Part shown: piece by piece, positions 25,038-33,934 of the stretch
Layout: each line of letters starts with the position of its first letter
Numbering within the stretch: the stretch's first letter is position 1
DNA from: Actinomycetes bacterium
Lineage (GTDB): Bacteria; Actinomycetota; Actinomycetes; S36-B12
DNA length: 64,000 nt
Reading direction: 5' to 3'
NCBI GenBank assembly: GCA_024639145.1
Contig: JAHEIZ010000007.1
Span: forward strand, 1-64,000
Position numbers and translations under genes: made by a program
Notes under the pieces: generated by a model
Databases searched by the model: none
Seen by the model: the letters and a program-made list of their open reading frames with translations, nothing else
Told to the model about the DNA's origin: nothing

Positions 25038-27038
25038 CTAAGGCCGCGGAAGCGGCGTCGTGACAGTCGTGCCGCCGCGCGTGATGGTGACTGAGTCGCC
25101 ATTGATCACCACGGGGGTCGACTCCGCCGTCGTGCGCGGCATGAAGACAGTCACCTGGGCGTGAGTCGAGGCGCCCTTCGGCAGTCGAAGCTCGCGCATG
25201 AGCACGGCTCCCTGCAGACGCTCACCCCATGCACCCGTGTGCCAGCCGACACTTGAGCCCGACTTTGCAGTCTTCACCGCCCAGCCGCCCTCGCCGGACT
25301 TCACGACGTCGAGGCGCTTGTCATCCTTCGTCAAGGAGAGGCCGCCGTTGACCTGCTCAGCGCCAATCCCCGGCGGAAGCTGCCAGCGCTCGGTCACCAC
25401 GCGCGTGCGCTTCGGGCCCTTGCCTGCATTGACATAGTCAGTGACGATCACCGCGTCGACCGACCGAACGTATGTCACGCAACGCGTGATCACGACATTG
25501 CTCCACGTGCTGTCACGCACACACGTGTTGTCATTGCCACCCTGCGGCCAATCGGATGTTGTGACGAGCTTGGTGACCTTACGAGACTTGGTCCGCGCGA
25601 CGTTGCTCACCGTGAAGGAGGAATGCGCGTTGCGGGAGCGAAGGAACACGCGCAATCCGCTGCCATTCTCGTAGCGGTACGGACCCGGGTCGGCAATCCA
25701 GCTGACCCCGCGAGAGAACAGGGTCACTCCTGCGCCATCGTCATGCGCATGCGGAGTGTTAGGTCGCGTTGATGAGTAGCGAACTGAGTAGAACGTGTCC
25801 GGCGCGCCTGCCGGAGGCGTCCAGCCGGCACGGGCGAAGACGTAACCGCCGTCGTAGTACGAGTAGAGCATCGACGGCGGGGCACCCTGAGTTCCGCTGC
25901 TGCGCAGCCACTCGGCACGGGGATCCCCTACCGCGAATGACTTCGCGACCGGTTCATTGATCGTGTCACCGATCGACTCGAGTCGGTAGTCAGGCCTCGT
26001 AGCGGTCGAGATGAAGTCGTAGAGACGGCCCTTGATCTCGGTGATCTCGGTTGCCGGGATTCCGCATGTGTTCGCTGCGCGCTCGACGTCCTGAAGGATG
26101 TTCTCGGCATACATCGCGTAACCGGGTGAGCCTTCGACATCGCTGCCGTCTTCTTGAATGAGACCACGTGTGACTCCGAGAACATTGCCCCAGGCGCGAT
26201 CGCGATTTGCGATGTCACCGACGGAGCAGAACACGCCGAGGGCAGCAACCTGTCGGATGAGATCGGTGTTGTTGGAGCCGATCGCTGCTCTGCCCTGGGA
26301 GTTTCGCGAGCCCATCATGGTGCGCGCATCGCGCATCGCTGCATTGGCGATGAGTGGGTCGCCGAGAGTCTGGGCCGCGCAGAGCAAGGTCTGCGTGCGC
26401 AGGCCGCCGTAGATCGAACCATCGACCCAGTAGCCGCGCTTGCCCTGGTGATCATTGATCCAGTACGTGATGAGCGCGCGGAAGCGATCGATCATCGGCT
26501 GGCTCTGCACTTGCACCCCGCGGTACAGCAGCGGCAGCGCCCAGTTGAGCGAGTTCACATGGCGGTCACCCGATGTGTCAGTGCCGGACTGCGGCTGCCA
26601 GTTGGGGTGCTCGGCGAGCAGGTACGTGCCGCCCTGCGACATGGTCGCCTTTCCACCCATCAAGGCCCAAGCCGCCTTCTTCTCCGTCGTCGTCGAACGC
26701 GGCGGGATCAGTGCGCGGCACCAACTGCCGAGTTCCGTGGGCAAGGGCACGGGCGTTGGCGTAGCTGCAGGCGTGGGTGCGGTCGTGCCGGAAGGCACCG
26801 CGGGATCAGTCGCTGAGGCGCTCGGCGAGGCCGCTGGCGTGCTCGTGGGGGACGGGGACACAGTTGTCGAGGGTGAGGGAGAGGGAGAGGCAGAATCGGT
26901 GGGATCCGCGTCAGGAGCGGCAGCCCCGGCAGGGGCCGCGATGGAGGACAGCAGAATTCCGGCACCTGCGATGGCCACCACGGAGGTCGTCAGTGCCGTA
27001 CCCAGAGAACGCCTCACCAGCCACATGCGTTCCATCAT
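25038..27038 (-). CDS. Secreted polysaccharide lyase, heparinase II/III-like
   Basis: About 666 aa from the ATG chosen at 27038; the start is uncertain, with ATGs at 27035 and 27026 also possible. Signal peptide, then a Ser/Pro/Thr linker of about 55 residues. An alpha/alpha-toroid domain follows (residues 95-380), which includes YWINDHQGKRGYWVDGSIYGG. The heparinase II/III beta domain then carries NTPHAHDDGAGVTLFSRG and WIADPGPYRYENG. Lyases of this kind cleave uronic-acid polymers by beta-elimination; the polymer is unknown. The stop abuts the ribokinase stop, and the start adjoins the MpaB-like gene upstream. Confidence 0.8.
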   Translation of the reverse strand: MMERMWLVRRSLGTALTTSVVAIAGAGILLSSIAAPAGAAAPDADPTDSASPSPSPSTTVSPSPTSTPAASPSASATDPAVPSGTTAPTPAATPTPVPLPTELGSWCRALIPPRSTTTEKKAAWALMGGKATMSQGGTYLLAEHPNWQPQSGTDTSGDRHVNSLNWALPLLYRGVQVQSQPMIDRFRALITYWINDHQGKRGYWVDGSIYGGLRTQTLLCAAQTLGDPLIANAAMRDARTMMGSRNSQGRAAIGSNNTDLIRQVAALGVFCSVGDIANRDRAWGNVLGVTRGLIQEDGSDVEGSPGYAMYAENILQDVERAANTCGIPATEITEIKGRLYDFISTATRPDYRLESIGDTINEPVAKSFAVGDPRAEWLRSSGTQGAPPSMLYSYYDGGYVFARAGWTPPAGAPDTFYSVRYSSTRPNTPHAHDDGAGVTLFSRGVSWIADPGPYRYENGSGLRVFLRSRNAHSSFTVSNVARTKSRKVTKLVTTSDWPQGGNDNTCVRDSTWSNVVITRCVTYVRSVDAVIVTDYVNAGKGPKRTRVVTERWQLPPGIGAEQVNGGLSLTKDDKRLDVVKSGEGGWAVKTAKSGSSVGWHTGAWGERLQGAVLMRELRLPKGASTHAQVTVFMPRTTAESTPVVINGDSVTITRGGTTVTTPLPRP

Positions 27039-27060
27039 CACCCGACGTACGGGGGGCGGG

Positions 27061-27990
27061 TCAAATCGCGGCAACCTCGGCGAGTCGGTCGATTCGGGTG
27101 AATGCAGCCTGCTGACTGGGCGAATGGGGGCCCAGCACGAGGCCGAGGGTGCCGAGCATGGCTCCGACGGCCGGCTTGGCGAGGGTCAGGGGCACGTTGG
27201 GCAGTTTGAGCAATGCGCGGTGCTCCGCGGGCATCGTGGCGACCGCACCCGAGAACAGAAGGGCATAGGGCGGCCGCGCCGGCACCGGCATCGGCACATG
27301 CCGGATGAAGTCGACCGTGCGATCGGCTGCCTCTCCCCCACGCAGATCCGGCAGGAAGTCACGCAACTGCTGCTCGAGTTCGGCGACCGATCTCGGCGGG
27401 TTGACCACTCCGACGAGCTCACCGGCCTTGGCCCACTCGCGTACATAGGCATCGTCACCGCCGGGGATCTGACCGCCCCAGACTCGATGGGTGGCAAGGA
27501 ACGAGTCGGTGAAGGCCACGTGCACCCAGCGAAGTAGGTCGGGATCCATCGCGGAATAGGCACGAGCAGCGCCATCCGCGTCATAAGTACCGGATACCTT
27601 GCGATGCATGCCGCGCACGCGTGCGCATTCACGATCTGCTGCCGCACGATCGCCGAAAGTCACGACGGTCAGCCACTGAGTCGTTCCGGCTAGGCGACCT
27701 AGGGCATCGGCCTCATAACGCGAGTGCTGCATCACTCCGGCAAGGGCTCCCGGATGCAAGGCCTGCATCAGCAATGCGCGAATGCCCCCGACGATCGTCG
27801 GAAGTGACCCGTGCACGGCCCAGGCAGCGGAGTCAGGCCCGAAGTACCCGACGTCCTCGCCATCGGCCATTGCGCGCACCCAGTCGGGCGCACCCGTGGG
27901 ATCGCCCGACACGATGCGACGAAAGCCCGCGGCGATCTGCTCACGCGTGGATTCCAGGGCGCCGCGCGGGGACGGAAACGAGGGAAGCAC
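27061..27990 (-). CDS. MpaB-like oxygenase (DUF2236)
   Basis: Haem-type oxygenase-like protein of 309 aa, from the family that includes MpaB and latex-clearing protein Lcp. The conserved His region is ALHPGALAGVMQHSRYEADALGRLAGTTQW (core quoted: LHPGALAGVMQHS). Further conserved segments are RVRGMHRKVSG and LLRWVHVAFTDSF. GTG 27990 touches GGAGGG directly, so the true start may be slightly downstream. It is followed by the lyase gene with a 22-bp gap and may share its transcript. The function in the cell is not known. Confidence 0.82.
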   Translation of the reverse strand: MLPSFPSPRGALESTREQIAAGFRRIVSGDPTGAPDWVRAMADGEDVGYFGPDSAAWAVHGSLPTIVGGIRALLMQALHPGALAGVMQHSRYEADALGRLAGTTQWLTVVTFGDRAAADRECARVRGMHRKVSGTYDADGAARAYSAMDPDLLRWVHVAFTDSFLATHRVWGGQIPGGDDAYVREWAKAGELVGVVNPPRSVAELEQQLRDFLPDLRGGEAADRTVDFIRHVPMPVPARPPYALLFSGAVATMPAEHRALLKLPNVPLTLAKPAVGAMLGTLGLVLGPHSPSQQAAFTRIDRLAEVAAI

Positions 27991-28047
27991 CCTCCAAGAC
28001 TGCCTGCGAAACGGCGTTTCCGCATCTCGGGATGGCCGACACGAAGC

Positions 28048-28087
28048 AGCGCGCCCGGGTCGGGAGGAGGACCGACCGGGGCGCGCT
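28048..28087 (-). terminator. Hairpin after the HtrA-like protease gene
   Basis: Arms of 16 bp with one mismatch (AGCGCGCCCGGGTCGG against CCGACCGGGGCGCGCT) and a loop of 8 nt, located 15 nt after the protease stop. Only a weak T-rich tail follows. Confidence 0.55.
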
Positions 28088-28101
28088 GCTGGCGTGCGTG
28101 G

Positions 28102-29280
28102 CTAGCTCTTCGGAGCCGACTTGAGAGTCAGCGGGAGCTTGACCACCTGGTCGCCGTCGCGGACGACAGTCAAGGTGATGGTGTCGCCAGGGGCGTGCGA
28201 GCGAATGGCGACAACCAGTGCGGTGGAATCGGCGACCTTCTTGCCGTCGATCTTGGTGATGACGTCACCGGACTGCATTCCTGCAGCCTCGGCTGCGCCG
28301 CCGGAGGTGACCTGACCGACCTTGGCGCCCTCGCCGGTGTAACCGGTATCGAGCTGCACGCCGATCACCGGAGTGCTCGCCGAGCCGTTCTTGATGAGCT
28401 CATTCGACACTCGCTTCACGGTGTCGATCGGAATCGCGAAGCCGAGACCGATGGAGCCGGCCTGCTGACCTGCGGCCGCACCCATGCTCGCGATCGCGGA
28501 GTTCACGCCGATGACCTCGCCCGCGGAGTTGATCAGCGGGCCGCCGGAGTTACCCGGATTGATGGCTGCATCGGTCTGTATCGCGTTGATGAACGAGGTA
28601 TCGCCTTGACCCTCACCGGCAGTGACCGGACGATCGAGGGCGCTCACGATGCCGGTAGTGACCGTGCCCTGCAGGCCCAGCGGCGAGCCGATCGCGATCA
28701 CGCTCTGGCCGACCTTCAGGTCATTCGAGACACCCATCGGCACGGTCTGCAGCCCGGTGCGATCGACCTTGACCACGGCGAGGTCGTAGTCAGGGCTGGC
28801 GCCCACGAGCTTGCCCGTCGCAGTCTTGCCATCGGCGAAGGTCACGTCGATGCTGCCGTCGGCACCGGCCGGACCGGCCACGTGGTTATTGGTGACGATG
28901 TAGCCATCGGGGCTGATCACGAAACCCGACCCGGTGCCTGAACCATCGGCACCGGTGACATCGAGCTGCACTACTGCCGGCTGAACCGCAGCGGCAAGGT
29001 CAACGACTGAATTGCCAGTCGTCGTCGCCAGATTCGCGCCCACCGAGCCGGCGGCAACTGAGGCTGTCGCGGCTGTCGAAGACGAGTTATTGCTCGCCAC
29101 GGTGTAGCCGACAGCACCGCCCACTGCGCCGCCCAGGAGGGCGGTCACGGCAGCTCCGCCGATGACGGCGGCGCCGAGGCGCGACTTTCGAGGGGCGGGT
29201 GCTGAGTGCTGGGGTGCGGGCTGCGCGAACGGCGGCTGGTCAGCCTGGGGCATGCCTGCGGGGGTTACGGGGGTAGTCAC
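28102..29280 (-). CDS. HtrA/DegP-like serine protease with PDZ domain
   Basis: Membrane-anchored envelope protease of 392 aa that handles misfolded exported proteins. A Pro-rich cytoplasmic tail (residues 1-30) and one membrane segment near residues 33-60 come first. The trypsin-like domain has His in VTNNHVAG, Asp in PDYDLAVVKVD and Ser in NPGNSGGPL. A C-terminal PDZ domain starts near residue 290. The GTG start has an excellent AAGGAGGAG site. It is divergent from the large subtilase gene and terminated by the hairpin at 28048-28087. Confidence 0.93.
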   Translation of the reverse strand: MTTPVTPAGMPQADQPPFAQPAPQHSAPAPRKSRLGAAVIGGAAVTALLGGAVGGAVGYTVASNNSSSTAATASVAAGSVGANLATTTGNSVVDLAAAVQPAVVQLDVTGADGSGTGSGFVISPDGYIVTNNHVAGPAGADGSIDVTFADGKTATGKLVGASPDYDLAVVKVDRTGLQTVPMGVSNDLKVGQSVIAIGSPLGLQGTVTTGIVSALDRPVTAGEGQGDTSFINAIQTDAAINPGNSGGPLINSAGEVIGVNSAIASMGAAAGQQAGSIGLGFAIPIDTVKRVSNELIKNGSASTPVIGVQLDTGYTGEGAKVGQVTSGGAAEAAGMQSGDVITKIDGKKVADSTALVVAIRSHAPGDTITLTVVRDGDQVVKLPLTLKSAPKS

Positions 29281-29497
29281 GATCTCCTCCTTCTGCGCCG
29301 ACTCCTGCCGGCTACGTCCATTCGAACCCAGGAATACCCGCCTGTCTTCCCGTCAAACCCCCTCTCGAGCAGTCCTAACCCTCCCCTTACATGCGGCTGA
29401 CCTGGGGGGAACCTGCCGCCTGGTGCGAGAGTCCAAGGGATGGTCAAATGACCGAGCAGGGGTGAGGCATCCTTAGCGGGTGAGTACAGGAGTGGGC

Positions 29498-32173
29498 GTG
29501 CGTAATCGGGCAGTCAAGGCGACTTCCGCTGCCCTGGTGTCACTCACCGTGGTTGCGGCCTCCTTCTGGGCGACCGCCGCGGCTGCTGATCCAATCGCCG
29601 AGCCCGGCGTCTCCGCCAGCCCATCTCCTTCAGCTACGTCGAGCGACGCACCGTCGGCGAGCGCGCCCGGCCTCGAGCGCTACATCGTCACTGTCGATCC
29701 GGGGGCGCAGGCCGAGGTCGCGAGTGCCGTGACTGATGCCGGTGGAGTCGTAACCGCTACCTACGACAAGGCCCTCGACGGCCTGGCCGTGCAGATGACT
29801 CCGACTGATGCGCAGGCACTTCGAGCCGACAGCAGTGTCGTGAGCGTCGAAGTGGATCAACCTGTCGCGATCTCGAGCGGCGCCGTCATCACGGACTCGG
29901 GTTGCTCGACGTACAGCCTGCCGCGCGGCGATGATGTGGGTACGTCAGGCGTGAACCTCGGCTTCTCGGTGAACTGGTTCGGCACGAGTTACAGCCAGAT
30001 CCTGATCAACAACAACGGCGGGCTTGCCTTCAACGACGGCGGCGGAAGTTTCACTAACTACACGGGCGTCGATCTCAGCACCACGACGCGACCGCTCGTG
30101 CTGCCGGTCTTCACCGACCTCGACACCCGCAACATCGCAACGACTCAAGTCACCTACGGTCCGATCACGAGCTTCGATGGCACCAACGGTTACTGCATCA
30201 ACTGGGTGAATGTCGGCCATTACAACCAGAGCCTGCCGTTCTACTCGGCCCAGCTGCTGATCCTCAAGCGCGGAACCTCGGGCGACGTTGACCTGGTCTT
30301 CAACTACGACAGCATCGATCCGCTCACTTCGACGACCGGACTGGAGATCGGCTTTGCCGATCCCGCGGGCTCGGCGAATGACATGCGCTTCACCTACAGC
30401 GGTGTCAGCAATCCCAATCCCTATGTCAACGGAGGCAGTTCCGCACTCGTCTCAAGCTACTCAATCCCCGGTGGTTCCACGATCCCAGCGGTCAACGGTC
30501 GATATGCCTTCCAGATTCGTCCGGGCGTCGCACCTACGGCTACTCCGACCCCCACTGCCTCGGCGACTCCGACCGCGACCTCACCGGCGCCCTGCACATC
30601 GAGCACTCCCGCAGGCACCCAGGGCTGCGCGACCTGGGGACTCGATCGCATCGATCAGCGCTCACTGCCCCTCAACTCGACCTTCACCCCTGCGGGAACT
30701 GGGGCCGGCGTGCGCGCGTACGTCATCGATACGGGCATCTACGCGAGCAGTGACTTCAGCGCGCGCCTGGTGACCGGCTATGACTTCGTCGACAATGACA
30801 CCATCGCGACCGACTGCCACGGTCACGGAACTCATGTCGCCGGAACGATCGCGGGCACGACCTACGGAGTGGCGAAGAGCGCGACCCTCGTACCCGTGCG
30901 CGTTCTCGATTGCACAGGCAGTGGATACACCAGTGATGTCATCGCAGGAATCAACTGGGTGATCACCGATCATCAGAACAACCCCGGCAGCCCTGCCGTC
31001 GCGAACATGAGTCTTGGCGGCGGCGCCAACAAGTCGATGGATGATGCGGTTGCAGCCGCTGTTGCAGCAGGGGTGACCGTGGTGGTCGCCGCGGGCAACA
31101 GCAATGTCGATGCCTGCACGGCTAGCCCGGCGCGCGAATCAAGTGCCCTCACCGTCGGCGCGACCGATTCGACGGACACTCGCGCGTCATTCTCGAACTA
31201 CGGTGCCTGCGTCGACATCTTCGCACCAGGAGTCGCCATCACCTCGGACGCAATCAGCAGCCCCACGTCGACGGCCACGATGAGCGGTACCTCCATGGCC
31301 TCTCCGCATACCGCGGGAACCGCGGCGGTCTACCTCGGGCTTCACCCGAACGACACTCCCGCGCAGGTTGCGTCAGCCCTCACAGCGAGCGCCTCGACCG
31401 GAGTCACCGGTGCAGGTGCGGGCAGCCCGAATCTCCTGCTGTATGCCCGTTCCTTCGTCGCCAACACCGCAAGTCCCTCCGCATCCGCATCTGCGGGCGG
31501 AAGTTCAGGCGGCTCAGGATCCTCGGGAGGCGGTAGCTCAGGTGGCGGCGGATCATCCGGCGGCGGTGGCGGAAGCGACGCCGACATCACCGAGGTACGA
31601 CCGGCCTTCGGCCCGACCACCGGCGGAAACACCATCAACATCCTCGGCTACGGCTTCTGGGGTGCCAGTGCAGTGACGATCGGTGGCAAGCCCGCCAGCT
31701 ACAAGGTCATTAATGCCGCCAATATCGAGGTCGTCGCTCCCCCGGGTGTCGCAGGCTGGCAGGACGTCATCGTGACGCTGGCCGTCGGTCGCGCCGTGGC
31801 ACTCGGTGGGTATCGGTACGAGGCGCCTGTCACTCCGCCGCCGGGCCAAGTGGTCATCCAGGCCACACCAACACCGTCTGCCATCGCAGCCGCGATCGCC
31901 ATTCCGACGGTCAGGGCGGCCGTGAGCTCGGTTCGACTCTCCGCCAACGGCACCATGACTTTGTCGATGCGCGTGCCGGGAGCCTCCAAGGGGCAGCAGG
32001 TGGCACTCTTCAGGGCGGGCACGAAGGTGCGTTCAGGCAAGGTGACGAAGTCCGGCACGGTTGCCTTCTCGGGAGTTCCGACCGCATCAGGTGCATACTC
32101 GGTCGTCCTGTCACGACGCGGTAAGCCGGTCTCGCGCACTCAACCGGTGCTGGTCACCGCTCCTCGTCTCTGA
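29498..32173 (+). CDS. Secreted subtilase with I9, NIDO and IPT domains
   Basis: Exported serine peptidase of about 891 aa. I prefer GTG 29498, 5 nt after AGGAG; GTG 29480 adds six residues. In order: signal peptide, Ser/Pro linker, I9 propeptide (about 45-120), a nidogen-like NIDO domain (about 130-340, with INNNGGLAFNDGGG), and a Thr/Pro linker. The S8 catalytic domain follows, with Asp in VIDTGIY, His in GHGTHVAGT and Ser in GTSMASPH. Next come a Gly/Ser linker, an IPT/TIG domain (VRPAFGPTTGGNTINILGYGF) and a C-terminal beta domain. Insertion of NIDO between propeptide and protease is unusual. Substrate unknown. Confidence 0.88.
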   Translation: MRNRAVKATSAALVSLTVVAASFWATAAAADPIAEPGVSASPSPSATSSDAPSASAPGLERYIVTVDPGAQAEVASAVTDAGGVVTATYDKALDGLAVQMTPTDAQALRADSSVVSVEVDQPVAISSGAVITDSGCSTYSLPRGDDVGTSGVNLGFSVNWFGTSYSQILINNNGGLAFNDGGGSFTNYTGVDLSTTTRPLVLPVFTDLDTRNIATTQVTYGPITSFDGTNGYCINWVNVGHYNQSLPFYSAQLLILKRGTSGDVDLVFNYDSIDPLTSTTGLEIGFADPAGSANDMRFTYSGVSNPNPYVNGGSSALVSSYSIPGGSTIPAVNGRYAFQIRPGVAPTATPTPTASATPTATSPAPCTSSTPAGTQGCATWGLDRIDQRSLPLNSTFTPAGTGAGVRAYVIDTGIYASSDFSARLVTGYDFVDNDTIATDCHGHGTHVAGTIAGTTYGVAKSATLVPVRVLDCTGSGYTSDVIAGINWVITDHQNNPGSPAVANMSLGGGANKSMDDAVAAAVAAGVTVVVAAGNSNVDACTASPARESSALTVGATDSTDTRASFSNYGACVDIFAPGVAITSDAISSPTSTATMSGTSMASPHTAGTAAVYLGLHPNDTPAQVASALTASASTGVTGAGAGSPNLLLYARSFVANTASPSASASAGGSSGGSGSSGGGSSGGGGSSGGGGGSDADITEVRPAFGPTTGGNTINILGYGFWGASAVTIGGKPASYKVINAANIEVVAPPGVAGWQDVIVTLAVGRAVALGGYRYEAPVTPPPGQVVIQATPTPSAIAAAIAIPTVRAAVSSVRLSANGTMTLSMRVPGASKGQQVALFRAGTKVRSGKVTKSGTVAFSGVPTASGAYSVVLSRRGKPVSRTQPVLVTAPRL

Positions 32174-32206
32174 CGCCGCACTGACTGCGTGCGGTTCAAT
32201 GGGCAT

Positions 32207-33178
32207 ATGAAGCTCACCACCGACCCGCGTGCGGCAGCCGTACGGCTGCGCGATGGCGGACTGGTGGCCGTTCCGACAGAGACCGTGTACGGGCTCGCCG
32301 CACGAGCCGATGATCCGCATGCGGTGGCGCGTATCTACGCCGCGAAGGGGCGCCCCGCTGATCACCCGCTGATCGTGCACGTCGCGAATGCGATCGCACT
32401 CGATGAATGGGCCGCATTCATCCCTGAATACGCTCATCGCCTTGCCACTGAATTCTGGCCGGGCGCGATGACCCTTGTCGTCAAGCGCAGCGACCGGGCC
32501 GGGGATTACATCACCGGTAGCCAGGATTCCGTCGCCCTCCGGGTCTCCTCGCATGCACTCATGGACGAGACATTGCGTGCTCTCATCATGCTCACAGACG
32601 ATCCCGCGATCGGAATCGCCGCACCAAGTGCGAATCGATTCGGCAAGGTGAGTCCTACATCCGCTCAGCACGTACTCGATGAGTTCGTCGACATTCTCAG
32701 TGACTCTGACCTGGTGCTCGACGGGGGTGAGAGTTCAGTAGGTGTCGAGTCAACAATCATTGATTGCACCGATGAGATTCCGAGACTTCTTCGCGCAGGG
32801 GCGATCACCATCGAGGACATCGAGAGGGTGACGGGTCTGCGGCCCGGGATGACATCAAGCGTGCGAGCATCAGGCACGCTGGAGTCCCACTACGCGCCCA
32901 GCGCCGAGGTCGTGCTCACCGACGCGGAGGGTCTGGCCGCCAGCAGGCCCACCGATGTGGCGCGGATCGGAGTGCTCGCGCTCTCGAATGTCCCGACTCC
33001 GCTCGGCATGGTGCGGCTTGCCTCGCCAAGCACTAATGACGAGTACGCCCACGTGCTCTACGCCGCGTTGCGGGATGCCGATGCACTGCAACTAACCTCG
33101 GTGCTCGCCGTACTGCCCGACGATTCAGGCCTGGGCGCCGCCGTCATCGATCGACTGCGGCGAGCCGCTCACTCGTAA
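32207..33178 (+). CDS. tsaC: L-threonylcarbamoyladenylate synthase (Sua5/YrdC type)
   Basis: Makes threonylcarbamoyl-AMP for the t6A37 modification of tRNAs, 323 aa. The YrdC domain shows GGLVAVPTETVYGLAARADD, KGRPADHPLIVHV and APSANRFGKVSPTSAQHV. The C-terminal Sua5 domain starts near residue 210 (GTLESHYAPSAEV). The start ATG 32207 fits; the track start adds six residues. It converges with the zincin gene and the 3' ends overlap by 10 bp. TTCAAT 6 nt before the ATG may be a weak leaderless -10. Confidence 0.93.
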   Translation: MKLTTDPRAAAVRLRDGGLVAVPTETVYGLAARADDPHAVARIYAAKGRPADHPLIVHVANAIALDEWAAFIPEYAHRLATEFWPGAMTLVVKRSDRAGDYITGSQDSVALRVSSHALMDETLRALIMLTDDPAIGIAAPSANRFGKVSPTSAQHVLDEFVDILSDSDLVLDGGESSVGVESTIIDCTDEIPRLLRAGAITIEDIERVTGLRPGMTSSVRASGTLESHYAPSAEVVLTDAEGLAASRPTDVARIGVLALSNVPTPLGMVRLASPSTNDEYAHVLYAALRDADALQLTSVLAVLPDDSGLGAAVIDRLRRAAHS

Positions 33179-33525
33179 CCGAGTTCCTCCAGACGGGCAT
33201 CATCAATGCCGAAGTGGTGCGCGATCTCATGCACGACCGTGATGCGCACTTCCTCGACCACGTCGTCCCTCGACGCACACATCGCCAGGATCGGCACCAT
33301 GAAAATGGTTACCTGGTCGGGGAGGAACCCCGCATAGCCACCATCGCGCTCGGTCAGCGGGATCCCCGAATAGAGCCCCAGGAGATCAGGGTCATCGTCC
33401 GGGGCCTGATCCTCCACGACCACCACGACATTGCTCATCAGCCGCGTGAGATCCGCCGGAATCGAGTCCAGGGCCTGTGCCACCAGCCCCTCGAACTCCG
33501 TTCGGCTCATCTCCGTGGGTTCCAT
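33169..33525 (-). CDS. Small zinc metallopeptidase-like protein (DUF1025/zincin)
   Basis: 118 aa from ATG 33525; the track start lies in the upstream non-coding region. The zinc motif is VHEIAHHFGIDD (HExxH, with Asp in the third-ligand area) near residue 103. The opening MSRTEFEGLVAQALDSIP is characteristic of this small family of predicted zincins. Peptidase activity has not been shown for the family as far as I recall. CAAAAT lies 6 nt before the ATG, which fits leaderless transcription. Confidence 0.85.
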   Translation of the reverse strand: MEPTEMSRTEFEGLVAQALDSIPADLTRLMSNVVVVVEDQAPDDDPDLLGLYSGIPLTERDGGYAGFLPDQVTIFMVPILAMCASRDDVVEEVRITVVHEIAHHFGIDDARLEELGYE

Positions 33526-33531
33526 GGCCCC

Positions 33532-33537
33532 ATTTTG
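33532..33537 (-). promoter_or_regulatory. -10 box, leaderless start of zincin gene
   Basis: CAAAAT on the minus strand, 6 nt before the ATG at 33525; four of six match TATAAT. No Shine-Dalgarno sequence is present. Confidence 0.4.
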
Positions 33538-33602
33538 GCTCCCCGCGGGGCCTGCCCTATGCTTATGCGGTCGCCAACGGCACCCGGTCGACGGAGACAC
33601 AG

Positions 33603-33675
33603 GTCCCCATCGTCTAGTGGCCTAGGACACCGCCCTTTCACGGCGGCAGCACGGGTTCGAATCCCGTTGGGGATA
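33603..33675 (+). tRNA. tRNA-Glu (anticodon TTC)
   Basis: 73 nt. The anticodon loop CTTTCAC reads GAA codons. The acceptor pair GTCCCCA/TGGGGAT has a G-U first pair, and the T-arm CGGGTTCGAATCCCG is perfect. CCA is not encoded. First of three clustered tRNA genes. Confidence 0.95.
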
Positions 33676-33697
33676 CGCAGTACAGCACCACAAGCAA

Positions 33698-33774
33698 GGC
33701 CCCGTAGCGCAGTCGGTTAGCGCGCCGCCCTGTCACGGCGGAGGTCGCCGGTTCGAGCCCGGTCGGGGTCGCCA
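33698..33774 (+). tRNA. tRNA-Asp (anticodon GTC), CCA encoded
   Basis: 77 nt including CCA. The acceptor GGCCCCG/CGGGGTC, anticodon loop CTGTCAC and T-arm CCGGTTCGAGCCCGG all fold. It lies 22 bp after tRNA-Glu and ends just before a hairpin. Confidence 0.95.
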
Positions 33775-33776
33775 TA

Positions 33777-33804
33777 TCGAAGGTCAGCGAAAGCTGGCCT
33801 TCGA
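33777..33804 (+). terminator. GAAA-tetraloop hairpin after tRNA-Asp
   Basis: 12-bp stem (TCGAAGGTCAGC with GCTGGCCTTCGA, one G-T pair) closed by a GAAA loop and followed by TTGTTC. It probably ends the tRNA-Glu/Asp transcript; tRNA-Phe starts 6 nt later. Confidence 0.65.
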
Positions 33805-33810
33805 TTGTTC

Positions 33811-33887
33811 GGCCAGGTAGCTCAGTTGGTACGAGCGTCCGACTGAAAATCGGAAGGTCGGCGGTTCGACCCCGCCCCTGGCCACCA
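33811..33887 (+). tRNA. tRNA-Phe (anticodon GAA), CCA encoded
   Basis: 77 nt including CCA. The acceptor GGCCAGG/CCTGGCC pairs perfectly. The anticodon loop CTGAAAA and a D-arm of normal length are present. Confidence 0.94.
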
Positions 33888-33915
33888 CAACTCGCGCAGC
33901 CACATCACTCTCCCG

Positions 33916-33934
33916 CCCCAGCACTAGCCTGGGG
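33916..33934 (+). terminator. Candidate terminator after tRNA-Phe
   Basis: CCCCAG and CTGGGG form a 6-bp stem with a 7-nt loop, followed on the plus strand by the T-rich TCACTTTGTCTT. It overlaps the stop codon of the convergent MFS gene, so it may serve both. Confidence 0.4.

Noticed and set aside
27811-28941. Plus-strand ORF of 376 aa opposite the HtrA-like protease
   Set aside because: Lies antisense to well-supported genes; its sequence has no known domain.
31480-31580. A repeat array or recombination hotspot
   Set aside because: It is a Gly/Ser linker of the subtilase with simple codon repetition, in frame and without spacers.
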